From Sinorhizobium sp. BG8 (GTDB lineage: Bacteria > Pseudomonadota > Alphaproteobacteria > Rhizobiales > Rhizobiaceae), in assembly GCF_016864555.1 (NCBI RefSeq), contig NZ_CP044011.1, positions 3,367,501-3,431,500 of the forward strand: a stretch of DNA of 64,000 bases, read 5' to 3'. The translations under genes and the position numbers were made by a program. The notes under the pieces were generated by a model, which saw only the letters and a list, made by a program, of their open reading frames with translations, made no database searches and was not told where the DNA came from. Positions 47,834-56,972 of this stretch are shown here, in pieces. The number at the start of each line of letters is the position of its first letter. The stretch's first letter is position 1.

Positions 47834-48550
47834 ATGAAAAAGATCGGCCTCATCGGCGGCATGAGCTTCGAAAGCTCCGCCGTCTACTACCGTCAGATCA
47901 ACGAAGCCGTGCGCGACTGCCGGGGCAGCCTGCACTCCGCCGAGGTCATGCTTCACTCGGTGGACTTCCAGGGCATTGTCGATTTGCAGAAGGCCGGCGC
48001 ATGGGAGAAAGCGGCTGACAGGCTTGCCGAGGTCGCGGTGAACCTTGAACGGGCAGGCGCCGATTGCGTGCTGATCTGCACGAACACCATGCACCTCGTC
48101 GCCGAGCATGTTCAATCCGCCATCGGCGTCCCTCTCATCCACGTGATCGACGAAACCGCGAGAGCGATCCGCGCCGCCGGCAAGCGCAAGGCCCTCCTGC
48201 TCGCCACCCGCTACACCATGGAGCACGGCTTCTACGCCGATCGCATGGCGCAGAACGGCGTCGAGATCACCCTGCCCGATGCGGCCGACCGCGCGATCGT
48301 CCATGACGTCATCTTCAACGAACTCTGCGCGGGCCAGATCCTGGAGCCGTCGCGTAAGATGCTTCTTTCGATCATAGAAAAGGCGAAGGCCGACGGTGCC
48401 GACAGCGTTATTCTCGGCTGCACGGAGATCTGCCTTCTGCTCGATCCCGACCAGCTCCCGCTCCCCGGCTTCGATTCGACCGCGCTCCATGCCGGCGCCG
48501 CCGTCGATTTCGCGCTCGGCAAGCGGGAGGCGGAAGCGCGCGCGGCCTGA
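47834..48550 (+). CDS. Aspartate/glutamate racemase family protein
   Basis: 238 aa, cofactor-independent. Both catalytic cysteines are visible: VLICTNTMHLVAEH (near residue 84) and VILGCTEICLLL (near residue 196). The N-terminus MKKIGLIGGMSFESSAVYYRQIN is diagnostic of the YgeA/aspartate racemase group. AGGGA precedes the ATG at 47834, with earlier in-frame sequence lacking similarity. It interconverts amino acid enantiomers; the substrate is not determined. Confidence 0.9.
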   Translation: MKKIGLIGGMSFESSAVYYRQINEAVRDCRGSLHSAEVMLHSVDFQGIVDLQKAGAWEKAADRLAEVAVNLERAGADCVLICTNTMHLVAEHVQSAIGVPLIHVIDETARAIRAAGKRKALLLATRYTMEHGFYADRMAQNGVEITLPDAADRAIVHDVIFNELCAGQILEPSRKMLLSIIEKAKADGADSVILGCTEICLLLDPDQLPLPGFDSTALHAGAAVDFALGKREAEARAA

Positions 48551-48562
48551 ACCTCAGAAACT

Positions 48563-48579
48563 ACTTGACTCAGTCAAGT
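48563..48579. promoter_or_regulatory. Palindrome, probable operator of the MarR-GNAT gene
   Basis: ACTTGACTCAGTCAAGT is a 17-bp palindrome perfect except for its central base. It lies 33 bases before the start of the MarR-GNAT regulator and is the obvious autoregulatory site. The TTGAC half may also overlap a -35 element. Confidence 0.65.
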
Positions 48580-48612
48580 AATTTGCAATCATGGCATTCA
48601 AAGGAGAATGCC

Positions 48613-49563
48613 ATGCAAACCTATGCCGAGATCGGGGACGACGACATCGAGGCCATACGCGCCTTCAACCGCTTCTATACGAACAGGATCGGGGTGCTCG
48701 CGCGCGCATATCTCGACACCCCCTACACGTTGACGGAAGCCCGCGTCATCTACGAACTCGCCGCTTGCGGCAGTACGTCTGCGTCCCGGCTGACGGAGGA
48801 ACTTTCGCTCGACCCGGCTTACCTGAGCCGGATGCTGAAATCCTTCTCCTCTGCCGGTCTCGTCGAAACGACGCGCGATCCGGCGGACGGCCGCGGCCGT
48901 CTGCTGGAATTGACGTTGCGCGGACGCGCGGTCGCGACCGAGCTCGCCCAGCGTTCGCGCTGCAGCATCTCGGCCCTCGTCGAGGCGCTCCCCGAGGAGC
49001 GACAGCGCGAACTCACCAATGCCATGGGCACGATCCGTAACCTCCTTTCCGAAAACGCAGATACGCCGCCGCCGATTGTGCTCCGGCCACATCGCGCCGG
49101 AGACATGGGTGCGGTCGTCGCAATGCAGGCGCGCGGATATACGGAGGCCTACGGCTGGAACGAGGAATACGAGGCGCTCGCCGCAGAAATCTCCGCGGCG
49201 TTCCTTCGCAACTTCGACCCCGCATGGGAACGGTGCTGGATTGCCGAACGCGCCGGCCAGATGGTTGGAAGCATCTTTCTCGTGAAAGGCCCTGATGGCG
49301 TGGCCAAACTGCGCCTCCTCTACGTGGATGCCGCCGCACGCGGCAGCGGGCTCGGCACCCGACTGGTCGAGGAATGCATCGCCTTTGCCAGGGAATGCGG
49401 GTACCGACGGATCGAACTCTGGACCAACGATATTCTCGTTGCCGCGCGCCGGATCTACGTCGCGGCCGGCTTCAAGCTCGAGAAGGAAGACCGTCACCAC
49501 AGTTTCGGCAAGGACCTGGTAGGCCAGACCTGGGCTCTCGACCTGACGCCACAGGCAAGTTGA
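48613..49563 (+). CDS. MarR-type regulator fused to GNAT N-acetyltransferase
   Basis: 316 aa. Residues 1-150 are a MarR winged helix (TLTEARVIYELAACGSTSASRLTEELSLDPAYLSRMLKSF, wing DPADGRGRLLELT). Residues 160-312 are a GNAT domain with acetyl-CoA loop YVDAAARGSGLGTRLV and terminal RRIYVAAGFKLEKED. The fusion is a known rhizobial arrangement, where DNA binding and acetylation may be linked. The ATG at 48613 follows AAAGGAG. A palindromic operator lies just upstream. The acetyl acceptor is unknown. Confidence 0.9.
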   Translation: MQTYAEIGDDDIEAIRAFNRFYTNRIGVLARAYLDTPYTLTEARVIYELAACGSTSASRLTEELSLDPAYLSRMLKSFSSAGLVETTRDPADGRGRLLELTLRGRAVATELAQRSRCSISALVEALPEERQRELTNAMGTIRNLLSENADTPPPIVLRPHRAGDMGAVVAMQARGYTEAYGWNEEYEALAAEISAAFLRNFDPAWERCWIAERAGQMVGSIFLVKGPDGVAKLRLLYVDAAARGSGLGTRLVEECIAFARECGYRRIELWTNDILVAARRIYVAAGFKLEKEDRHHSFGKDLVGQTWALDLTPQAS

Positions 49564-49585
49564 GCCTCGAGCACAGGCCCGTCGA

Positions 49586-49993
49586 CTATACCTGGGCCTC
49601 GTCGTAGGCCTTTCGTGCGGCACGTATCGCCGGATGATTGGCCTGCGACCAGTCGACAAAGGTGATCAATAGCGCCAGGAAAGACCGGCCGAGCTCCGTC
49701 AGCTCATACTCGACGCTCGGCGGCTGGGTCGGAAACACCGTTCGCTTGAGATAGCCGTCACGCTGCAGGTCGCGCAATGTCTGGGTCAGCATTCTCTGGG
49801 AAATGTCCGGGATCGCCCGTCGCAGCTGGGAGAAACGGGCCGGTCCATCGGCAAGGGACAGGATCATCAGCGAATTCCACTTGCCCCCGATATTGTCGAG
49901 CACATCCCGGACCGGGCAGTTGTCGAAAGGCATGGCTATCCCCGCCACCACGATCACCCTTTCGCCCTCGACGCTTTCCACGAGCTTGTTCAT
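49586..49993 (-). CDS. HxlR-family regulator (QorR/YtfH-like)
   Basis: 135 aa. It has the HxlR core [22 protein letters not shown] with the conserved Cys near residue 26, then [30 protein letters not shown]. In QorR/YtfH proteins this Cys senses diamide or quinone stress. It diverges from the QorB-like gene at 50134, the same pairing as E. coli ytfH/ytfG, so it most likely represses that gene. Confidence 0.9.
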   Translation of the reverse strand: MNKLVESVEGERVIVVAGIAMPFDNCPVRDVLDNIGGKWNSLMILSLADGPARFSQLRRAIPDISQRMLTQTLRDLQRDGYLKRTVFPTQPPSVEYELTELGRSFLALLITFVDWSQANHPAIRAARKAYDEAQV

Positions 49994-50133
49994 AACCGGT
50001 ATCCTTCAGGTAACCTTGGGCTGAAAAACTGCCTTCTTTACTTCTCTTACCACAGGCATAAGGAAGAGTAAGTCTCTTTTTGAGACTGAACATTCCAGCG
50101 CCGGAACGCCGGCCTTACTGAAGGAAGAAGACA

Positions 50134-51021
50134 ATGCCCGACACGTTCCTCATTACCGGTGCTGCAGGCAAGCTTGGCCGTCTCGTCATCGAGGAGCTGC
50201 TTGCCTCCGGCAAGGTTGCTCCCGCCTCGATCGTCGCCGCAAGCCGCGACCTGTCGAAGCTGTCGGACCTCGCGGCCAAGGGCGTCACAGTCAGGACCGC
50301 GGATTTCAACGATCCCGCCTCCCTCGACAGCGCCTTCCAAGGCATCTCCAAGGCGCTCATCATCTCTACGGACGCGCTTGGCGAACCCGGCCTTCGCCTT
50401 GCCCAGCACCAGGCGGCCGTCGCGGCGGCAAAGAAAGCCGGCGTCCGGCATATCCTCTATACGTCCATGCCGCAGCCGGACGACTCGCTCGTCGCCTTCG
50501 CCGGCGACCACCTCGGCACCGAGAAAGCCATCAAGGCGACCGGCATTCCCCATACGCTGCTGCGCAACGGCTGGTACATGGAAAACCTGTTCCTCGCACT
50601 GCCGCATGCGCTTCAGACCGGCAAGTGGTACACGTCGGCCGGCCAGGGCCGGATTGCCCACATAGCTCGCGCCGATGTCGCCGCGGCGATCGCCGGCGCT
50701 CTGCTTTCCGCAACTGAGGAGAGCCGCACCTATACGCTGACCGGCAGTGAAACTCACACGACCGAGGAAATTGCAGCCCTCGCCAGCGCCGCCACCGGAA
50801 AGTCGCTTGAAGTGGTCCACCTCACGGACGAACAATTGGCGGCCGGGCTCGAGGGCGCCGGACTCCCGGGCTTCCTCGTCCCCATCCTCGTCTCCTTCGA
50901 TGCCAATTGCCGCGAAGGCAAGATCGCCATGGCGACGGGCGATGCCGAGACGCTCTCAGGCAGGAAGCCGAAGTCTCTCGAAGCGTTCATCAAGGAACAG
51001 GCCGCCGCCCTGGCCGGCTGA
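50134..51021 (+). CDS. NmrA-like NAD(P)H-quinone oxidoreductase (QorB/YtfG-like)
   Basis: 295 aa atypical SDR. FLITGAAGKLGRLVIEEL is the dinucleotide loop, followed by RTADFNDPASLDSAFQG, HILYTSMPQPDDSL and TLLRNGWYMENL. QorB enzymes reduce quinones using NADPH. AAGGAAG lies eight bases before the ATG. Regulation by the divergent HxlR protein is likely. It converges on pdxJ through a shared hairpin. Confidence 0.9.
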   Translation: MPDTFLITGAAGKLGRLVIEELLASGKVAPASIVAASRDLSKLSDLAAKGVTVRTADFNDPASLDSAFQGISKALIISTDALGEPGLRLAQHQAAVAAAKKAGVRHILYTSMPQPDDSLVAFAGDHLGTEKAIKATGIPHTLLRNGWYMENLFLALPHALQTGKWYTSAGQGRIAHIARADVAAAIAGALLSATEESRTYTLTGSETHTTEEIAALASAATGKSLEVVHLTDEQLAAGLEGAGLPGFLVPILVSFDANCREGKIAMATGDAETLSGRKPKSLEAFIKEQAAALAG

Positions 51022-51035
51022 TTGCTCCACCCGGG

Positions 51036-51060
51036 AAAGGCTGCGCGCGGCGCAGCCTTT
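51036..51060. terminator. Bidirectional terminator between qorB-like gene and pdxJ
   Basis: AAAGGCTGCGC and GCGCAGCCTTT form a perfect 11-bp stem with a three-base loop. The A and T ends let it act in both directions between convergent genes. Confidence 0.85.
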
Positions 51061-51066
51061 CGTCTC

Positions 51067-51819
51067 TTATACGTCCTGCCCGCAAGCTCGGCAGAAGCGG
51101 CGCACCGTTTCGGCCATTCCGTATTCCAGGGCGTCGGCCGTCAGGCCGTGCCCGATGGACACTTCCGCGAGCGCCGGGATGCGTGCGGCGAGCGCAGGAA
51201 GGTTGGCGACCGTCAGGTCGTGGCCGGCATTCACCGCGAGACCGAGATCGATCGCGATATCCGCAGTGCTTCCCAGCTCTTCCACCAGGCGCGCCGCCTT
51301 TTCCGGATCGTCGAAGCAGCCGCCATAGGGACCGGTGTAGAGCTCGACCCGGTCCGCGCCGACATCCCGCGCGATCTTGAGCGCTTCCCGATCCGGGTCG
51401 CCATCGGCGAAAAGCGATACCCTGAGGTTCAGCTTCTTCAGACGCGCGACGACGCTTCCAAGCAGGTTGTGGTGCTTGCGGAAGTCCCACCCGTGATCCG
51501 ACGTCGCCTGGGAGGGATCATCAGGCACCAGGGTGACCTGTTCCGGCCGGTGCTCCTCGACCAGCCGCAGGAAGCCCTCCTCCGGATATCCTTCCATGTT
51601 GAATTCGGCCTCGGGAAACGTGCTGTCGATCAGCGTCCGGATCGGCTGCAGATCGGTGAAGCGGATGTGACGCTGGTCGGGACGGGGATGAACGGTCAGT
51701 CCGCTTGCTCCCGCCGACAGCGCGATGGCGCCAAGATCCGTAACGCTCGGCCAGGGAAGGTCCCTGCGGTTCCTGAGCATCGCGATCGCGTTTAGATTGA
51801 CCGAGAGTTTCGCTGGCAT
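51067..51819 (-). CDS. pdxJ: Pyridoxine 5'-phosphate synthase
   Basis: 250 aa TIM barrel that joins 1-deoxyxylulose 5-phosphate and 3-amino-2-oxopropyl phosphate to make pyridoxine 5'-phosphate. It shows the N-terminal [61 protein letters not shown] and [15 protein letters not shown]-type sequence near the end. These are characteristic and complete. A perfect palindrome lies about 25 bases upstream. Confidence 0.96.
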   Translation of the reverse strand: MPAKLSVNLNAIAMLRNRRDLPWPSVTDLGAIALSAGASGLTVHPRPDQRHIRFTDLQPIRTLIDSTFPEAEFNMEGYPEEGFLRLVEEHRPEQVTLVPDDPSQATSDHGWDFRKHHNLLGSVVARLKKLNLRVSLFADGDPDREALKIARDVGADRVELYTGPYGGCFDDPEKAARLVEELGSTADIAIDLGLAVNAGHDLTVANLPALAARIPALAEVSIGHGLTADALEYGMAETVRRFCRACGQDV

Positions 51820-51844
51820 GAGATCGAATTTCCCTGTGAACTTT

Positions 51845-51862
51845 CATTGCTCTAGAGCAATG
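51845..51862. repeat. Perfect 18-bp palindrome upstream of pdxJ
   Basis: CATTGCTCTAGAGCAATG is fully self-complementary and begins 26 bases before the pdxJ start. Its core GCTCTAGAGC also occurs at 45686-45695. It may be an operator or a copy of a small dispersed palindrome. Confidence 0.6.
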
Positions 51863-52108
51863 GAAGCCCAAATGGAACCACCCTGCCGCATTGATTCCCG
51901 TTCTGAAACGACTATTGGGCCGCCGCCTGTCCTCCTGTCCCATCAAAGCGAGGGACCGGTAATCATCGCGAAACCAACCGCGCGACCCTTGGAGGCTGAT
52001 CCCTATAAATTTAAGGGTTGGGCTTGATGCCGACATCGGATTATCGATAAGGTTGTACGATCGAACCGCTACAGCCTGACGACGACGATCGCCGGCCGGA
52101 AGGGAGAC

Positions 52109-53257
52109 ATGCGCAAGCCGCCAGCGGCGGAGGTTATCGGTGACGAAGGAGATGGAGATGTGATCGAAAGGCCCGCAGCTGACACGATACGCAGATGCGT
52201 AGAGGAGATATTGACGAGCGATACCTTTGCGCGCTCCGAACGCCTTCGCTCGTTCCTGGCCTATGTCGTCGATCGGGAATTGTCCGGCCAGGCGTCCCAT
52301 CTCAAGGGCTACGCCATTGGAATGGATGTGTTCGACCGTTCGCCCGGCTTCGACGCCAGCAACGACCCGCTGGTTCGCGTCCAGGCCGGCAAGCTGCGGA
52401 AGCTCCTCGACATCTACTACGAATCGGAAGGCAGCACGGCACCGGTCCGCATCCGCATCCCCGTCGGCAGCTATGTGCCAGAATACGAATGCAGGGCCGC
52501 GGCCTTGCGGGAAGCGGAGAACGCGCCTCCCGAAGTCGCGCCCGCTGCCGTGGCGGCCATGCTGAAGCGTCCGATGGGCCGATGGGTACCTGCCCCCGTC
52601 TCCTCGCACCTTGCGCTGCTCACGCTGCTTCCGCTCTTCTTTCTCGTGCCCTCGGTTTCGCCCGATGCTGTCGCACTCGACAGCACGAGCGCAAAACTGG
52701 TTCTGGCCACCAAGCAGGCTGCCCCCAGCAGCATTCCGACGATGGTTCCGACCGTCCGTATCCAGCATTGCTGGCCGAGCACAGGAAACTGCCGGCGCCT
52801 TGCCGAAGCAATAGGCGAATCGGCCCGCTATCATCACAGCGTGCGCGTGCCGAGCTCCGAACTGGCCGGGGAAGCAGGCCCGCTTTCCTATACGGTCCGG
52901 ATCGAGAACGAGCCCAGCGGCGACGCCGTCTATGCGCGGATCGTCCATGACCAAACGAACGAGAGCATCTACGTCGAACGTTTCCATCTCGCCGCGTTGA
53001 AGGACGAGGCGAGGCTCCTCCACGATGCGGTCGCCTTCGCTGCGCGCACGCTGTCGCCCACGGGCATGATCTACCGGCACGCGATCGCGCGGGGTTCGGC
53101 AAGCAATCTCATGGTGTGCCTTTCAAGCCGCGCCATGGAAAAACCGGATGCGCGCCGTCCCTCGAGTCGCTCTGCCGCCTGCCGCATCGCCGTACAATCG
53201 ATGGCCCTCAACCGTTACGAGCACGACCTCCGCGAGGATCCGGGTACCACGCGGTGA
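52109..53257 (+). CDS. Unknown protein with SLR-type N-terminal domain and one TM segment
   Basis: 382 aa. Residues 22-135 form a recognisable but unnamed domain: LRSFLAYVVDRELSG, LKGYAIGMDVFDR, DPLVRVQAGKLRKLLDIYYESEG and IRIPVGSYVPEYE. I have seen this in proteins whose C-termini are adenylate cyclase-like or TPR modules, where it may be a winged-helix-like DNA-binding or signalling domain. A hydrophobic segment at about 170-190 (LALLTLLPLFFLVPSV) follows, then a domain of unknown function. The ATG at 52109 has GGGAGAC upstream; later starts are possible. Function unknown. Confidence 0.65.
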   Translation: MRKPPAAEVIGDEGDGDVIERPAADTIRRCVEEILTSDTFARSERLRSFLAYVVDRELSGQASHLKGYAIGMDVFDRSPGFDASNDPLVRVQAGKLRKLLDIYYESEGSTAPVRIRIPVGSYVPEYECRAAALREAENAPPEVAPAAVAAMLKRPMGRWVPAPVSSHLALLTLLPLFFLVPSVSPDAVALDSTSAKLVLATKQAAPSSIPTMVPTVRIQHCWPSTGNCRRLAEAIGESARYHHSVRVPSSELAGEAGPLSYTVRIENEPSGDAVYARIVHDQTNESIYVERFHLAALKDEARLLHDAVAFAARTLSPTGMIYRHAIARGSASNLMVCLSSRAMEKPDARRPSSRSAACRIAVQSMALNRYEHDLREDPGTTR

Positions 53258-53536
53258 ACCGGGCCGGAAAACTGGCCGCTCGCATCGCAACTGCGAAGAA
53301 AATCCTGCAAAAAACCCACCTAAGAAAATACATCCCTAGATATAGGGGTATGATTTTTGTCCGACCGGGGTTAGTCTGATTTGTCGGTTCGGGCAGGTGT
53401 GGGATGTTCGAGCAGAACTTTGATGACGTATCATGCTTTCTCGGCCATCCGACTTCTGTCGCGTCAGAAGCAACCGGGTGCGGAGAGGCATCCGGGGACA
53501 ATTGAATGATACAGTATCTAATTTCGGGCGGCTCGT

Positions 53537-54226
53537 ATGGTATCGAATGAGTCGAAGAAGCATTCCTCCTTCAGCCGGTCTCAGGCGGGCAAAAAGGGAA
53601 TTCGTTTTCTGCCGGTAGCACCGCTTCCCGGCGACCTTCCTGAGGGCAGGCTCGCGATCGCCGATATGGCGAACGCATTTGGCGTTACGCATCGCACGCT
53701 GCACTTCTATGAAGAAAAAGGGCTGCTCACGGCTGCTCGAGTGGGACCCATGCGGGTCTACGGACCGGATGAAATCCAGCAGATGGCCGTCGTCAACACG
53801 TGCCGCGAAACCGGCATGCCTGTCGCCGTGATCCAGGAACTGCTTGGCGCCCTTGCCCAGGCACGGAGCCAGGACGAGGCCGACGGCATATTCCGTGCGG
53901 CAATGATCGCGCGCAAGCGGGAACTGACCGCGCAGCAATCGACGATCCGCCGCCAGATGCAGCAGATCAGCGAACTGCTCGAGTTCAGCGCCGCCTACGA
54001 AGTCGAAAGCAACGACAATACGCCGCCAGCATCGCTGACCGATCAGGAACTGCGCTGCCTGTCGCTGATGGCCGAAGGCTATCCCACCACCCGCATCGCG
54101 CGCGCGCTCGAAATTGAGCCCGGCGAAGTCCAGGTGATGGAGAAGGAAGTCATCCGCAAGTTCAACAGCAACAACCGCTTCCAGGCGGTTGCCAAGGCCG
54201 TTCTTCTCGGCATCGTCGGCAACTGA
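53537..54226 (+). CDS. MerR-LuxR chimeric transcriptional regulator
   Basis: 229 aa with two DNA-binding modules. Residues 38-107 are a MerR winged helix (RLAIADMANAFGVTHRTLHFYEEKGLL, RVYGPDEIQQMAVVN). Residues 110-155 form a dimerisation helix. Residues 165-225 look like a LuxR/GerE helix-turn-helix (LTDQELRCLSLMAEGYPTTRIARALEIEPGEVQVMEKEVIRKF). No Cys metal ligands typical of metal-sensing MerR proteins are apparent. The start is not firmly set, since no strong ribosome site precedes 53537. It ends at a strong terminator. Target unknown. Confidence 0.8.
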   Translation: MVSNESKKHSSFSRSQAGKKGIRFLPVAPLPGDLPEGRLAIADMANAFGVTHRTLHFYEEKGLLTAARVGPMRVYGPDEIQQMAVVNTCRETGMPVAVIQELLGALAQARSQDEADGIFRAAMIARKRELTAQQSTIRRQMQQISELLEFSAAYEVESNDNTPPASLTDQELRCLSLMAEGYPTTRIARALEIEPGEVQVMEKEVIRKFNSNNRFQAVAKAVLLGIVGN

Positions 54227-54281
54227 CGAAGCGCGTGCGCCTGCGGGCGCGCCGCATGCCTGCCTTTCGCGAATCATCTCT

Positions 54282-54324
54282 CACCCCGACAATCGCTTCG
54301 CCGATTGTCGGGGTGTTGTTTTTT
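54282..54324 (+). terminator. Strong intrinsic terminator of the MerR-LuxR gene
   Basis: CACCCCGACAATCG and CGATTGTCGGGGTG make a perfect 14-bp stem with a six-base loop, followed by TTGTTTTTT. Confidence 0.93.
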
Positions 54325-54369
54325 CGGCGACGGGCGGCGCGATGCCTACCGGCCTCCGTGCCTTCTTCC

Positions 54370-55497
54370 CTATCGGACGATCGTCAGGGTCTCGGCCGCG
54401 CGCGTGATGGCGGTATAGAGCCAGCGCTCCCGGGTGTCGCGAAACGCCCAGCTCTCGTCGAACAGGACCACGTTGTTCCACTGGGAGCCCTGGGCCTTGT
54501 GCACCGTCAGCGCGTAACCATAGTCGAACTCGTCGTAGCGCTTGCGGGTGGACCACGGAATTTCGCCTTCCACGTCCTCGAACGCTGCCTTCAACAGCTT
54601 GATCTTGGCCGCTCCCCTGTCCATGTCGTCGTCCTCGGGACGGATCATCAGGTTGATCCCCGGCTTTACCGTCTCCTTCGAGGAACTCATGACCTGCCAG
54701 AGGGATCCGTTCAGAAGTCCCTTCGCCGGATCGTTTCTAAGGCATACCAGCTTGTCGCCGGATTGCGGATATTCCGTCTGGAAGCCCTTGAGCTCGCGCA
54801 GGCGCATGTTGTAGCGGCGGCGGGTGCGATTGGTCCCGACCAGCACCTGGTCCGCATCGAGAACGAGCGACTGGTTGACCTCGTTCTTGGAAATGACCTG
54901 TGCCGAGCCCCAGTCCCCGTGCATGATCTCCTTGCCTTCGCGCACATGCATGGCGAGCTGGATGATCGGGTTGTCCCGCGCCTGACGGTGAATGTCGGTC
55001 AGCAGATAGTCGGGCTCCTGGTTGGTGAAGTAGCCGCCACCCGAGACGGGCGGAAGCTGCCCGGGATCACCGAGAACCAGGATGGGCGTGCCGAAACTCA
55101 TCAGGTCCTTCCCGAGCGCCTCGTCCACCATGGAGCATTCGTCGACGATGATCAGCGCGGCCTTGGCGACGGGGCTCTGCCGGTTGATCGAAAACATCGG
55201 CGCGATGGAGGTCTTGCCCGTTTCCTCGTCCGACACTTCCTCCTCGCCGCGCGGCCGGTAGATCAGCGAGTGGATCGTCTTGGCGTTGGTCGCTCCCTTC
55301 GAGCGCAGCACCTGCGCGGCCTTGCCGGTAAAGGCCGCAAACAGGACTTCGCCGTCCACGTGTTCAGCGAAATGACGGGCAAGCGTGGTCTTGCCGGTTC
55401 CGGCATAGCCGAACAGCCGGAAGAGCGGCGACCGGCCTTCCTTCAGCCAGCGCGCGACGGCCTTCAGCGCCTCGTCTTGTTGCGGTGCGAATTCCAT
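54370..55497 (-). CDS. RecD-like ATP-dependent DNA helicase
   Basis: 375-aa SF1B helicase, shorter than RecD2 and lacking its N-terminal extension. Motifs: Walker A GYAGTGKTTLA (near residue 31), VDECSMVD (motif II), GDPGQLPPV (motif III) and, in the C-terminal 2A/2B region, YALTVHKAQGSQWNNVVLFDE (UvrD_C_2 type). The ATG at 55497 starts MEFAPQQDEALKAV just before motif I, the usual form of this short group. A frame to 55776 overlaps the divergent AbrB gene. Cellular role is uncertain; 5'-3' unwinding is expected from the family. Confidence 0.9.
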   Translation of the reverse strand: MEFAPQQDEALKAVARWLKEGRSPLFRLFGYAGTGKTTLARHFAEHVDGEVLFAAFTGKAAQVLRSKGATNAKTIHSLIYRPRGEEEVSDEETGKTSIAPMFSINRQSPVAKAALIIVDECSMVDEALGKDLMSFGTPILVLGDPGQLPPVSGGGYFTNQEPDYLLTDIHRQARDNPIIQLAMHVREGKEIMHGDWGSAQVISKNEVNQSLVLDADQVLVGTNRTRRRYNMRLRELKGFQTEYPQSGDKLVCLRNDPAKGLLNGSLWQVMSSSKETVKPGINLMIRPEDDDMDRGAAKIKLLKAAFEDVEGEIPWSTRKRYDEFDYGYALTVHKAQGSQWNNVVLFDESWAFRDTRERWLYTAITRAAETLTIVR

Positions 55498-55733
55498 GGT
55501 TCGACTTGGCAGGATTCGGGAGGTGGCGCAAGCACGCGACGCCGCTATCCAGAGGCGATCCCGCTTCACGGACCCGGTCGGGAAGGATAAGTGCCCGGCG
55601 TCTCGAACAAAGTTGCCGGCCGCTATTCCCTTCCCCCTGCCGACAGGATAGTGGGTAGGCCTCGAGAGGGCGCAATCCTGCCGCGCGCCCCGCAGGTCGC
55701 CGGTCGGTCTGCCGAATAGCTCAGGGACGGCAA

Positions 55734-56822
55734 GTGAAACCACAAGACAATCCTGCAACCGGCGAGAAGACGGCAAATGGCCTTGGCCTTCTGCCCCCGT
55801 GGCTGCAGTGGATCGCCCTCGCCTCTCTCTCCCTGGCCGTCGTGGTGCCGCTGGAGCTTGCGGGCCTGCCTGCGGCCCTCCTCATGGGACCGATGCTCTC
55901 CGGCATCGTCATGGCGCTCGCCGGCGCAACGATCCGTCTCGCCCGCCCCTTCTTCTTCCTGGTCCAGGCCGTGCTCGCGATGATGATCGCAGGCACCGTG
56001 TCGCCCACGCTGCTTTCGACCTTTGTTTCCAACTGGCCGCTGTTCCTGGTGATCGTGCTTTCCGTCATTGGCGTCAGCTCGGCCTGCGGCTGGGCGATCA
56101 CGCGCATGGGCGTGGTGCCGGGCACGACCGCAATTTGGGGCTCGTCCGCCGGTGCCGCCTCCACCATGCTCGTCATGGCCGAGGCCTACGGAGCCGATAC
56201 CCGCCTCGTCGCCTTCATGCAGTATCTCAGGGTGATCTTCGTCGCGAGCCTCGCGACACTCGTCGCCCACTATGGCGGACACGGCGGAGAACCTCTGCAC
56301 ACCGTCGAGTGGCTTGCCCCGGTGGACTGGGGCAGGCTTGCAGCCACCCTGGGGATCGGCATCGGATTCGGGCTTCTCGGGCGCACGCTTCGCATACCGG
56401 CAGGGGCATTCCTCCTGCCCTTCATCGTTGGCTCGAGCATGAGCCTCGGCGGCATCCTGACGGTCGAGCTTCCGCAATGGCTGCTCGCCGCATCCTTCGC
56501 CCTTCTCGGCTGGAACATCGGGCTCGGCTTCACGCGCTCCATCCTCCTCCACGCCCGTCGGGCGCTGCTGCCGACGCTCGTTTCGATCATCGTGCTGATC
56601 GCTTTCTCGGGCGTACTGGCGGCTCTTCTCATCGTGGTACTGGGCGTGGATCCTCTCACCGCCTACCTGGCCACCAGCCCGGGCGGCCTCGACTCGATCG
56701 CCGTCATCGCGGCATCGAGCAATGTCGACCTTCCCTTCATCATGGCGCTCCAGACGCTTCGGCTCGTGATCGTCACATTGATCGGACCGGCGCTCGCCCG
56801 TTTCGTCGCCAACCGCTCCTGA
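55734..56822 (+). CDS. AbrB-family membrane protein (COG3180, often called ammonia monooxygenase-like)
   Basis: 362 aa with about ten TM segments and an internal repeat. AGLPAALLMGPMLSGIVMAL and the matching IPAGAFLLPFIVGSSMSLGG mark the two halves. GTTAIWGSSAGAASTMLVMAEAYGAD and YLATSPGGLDSIAVIAASSN are the paired conserved loops. Despite database names, it is not an ammonia monooxygenase; a transport role is more plausible, with unknown substrate. It begins at a GTG and diverges from the helicase. Confidence 0.82.
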   Translation: MKPQDNPATGEKTANGLGLLPPWLQWIALASLSLAVVVPLELAGLPAALLMGPMLSGIVMALAGATIRLARPFFFLVQAVLAMMIAGTVSPTLLSTFVSNWPLFLVIVLSVIGVSSACGWAITRMGVVPGTTAIWGSSAGAASTMLVMAEAYGADTRLVAFMQYLRVIFVASLATLVAHYGGHGGEPLHTVEWLAPVDWGRLAATLGIGIGFGLLGRTLRIPAGAFLLPFIVGSSMSLGGILTVELPQWLLAASFALLGWNIGLGFTRSILLHARRALLPTLVSIIVLIAFSGVLAALLIVVLGVDPLTAYLATSPGGLDSIAVIAASSNVDLPFIMALQTLRLVIVTLIGPALARFVANRS

Positions 56823-56972
56823 AGCGAACGCGGTCAGCTGCGGCAACCGTGAGGCTGCCGTCATTTCCTTTCTTTTTTCACGCAGTGCGGGAATAATGCG
56901 CCTGTGGCCGGTGTCTGAAGAGCGGACCCGCAGCAGTGCGGAGCCGTCGAACAGAGAGACAGGAACCGCTCC

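Noticed and set aside
55734-56822. Ammonia monooxygenase
   Set aside because: The common database label comes from mis-transfer. The sequence is a polytopic AbrB/COG3180 membrane protein without metal-oxygenase motifs.
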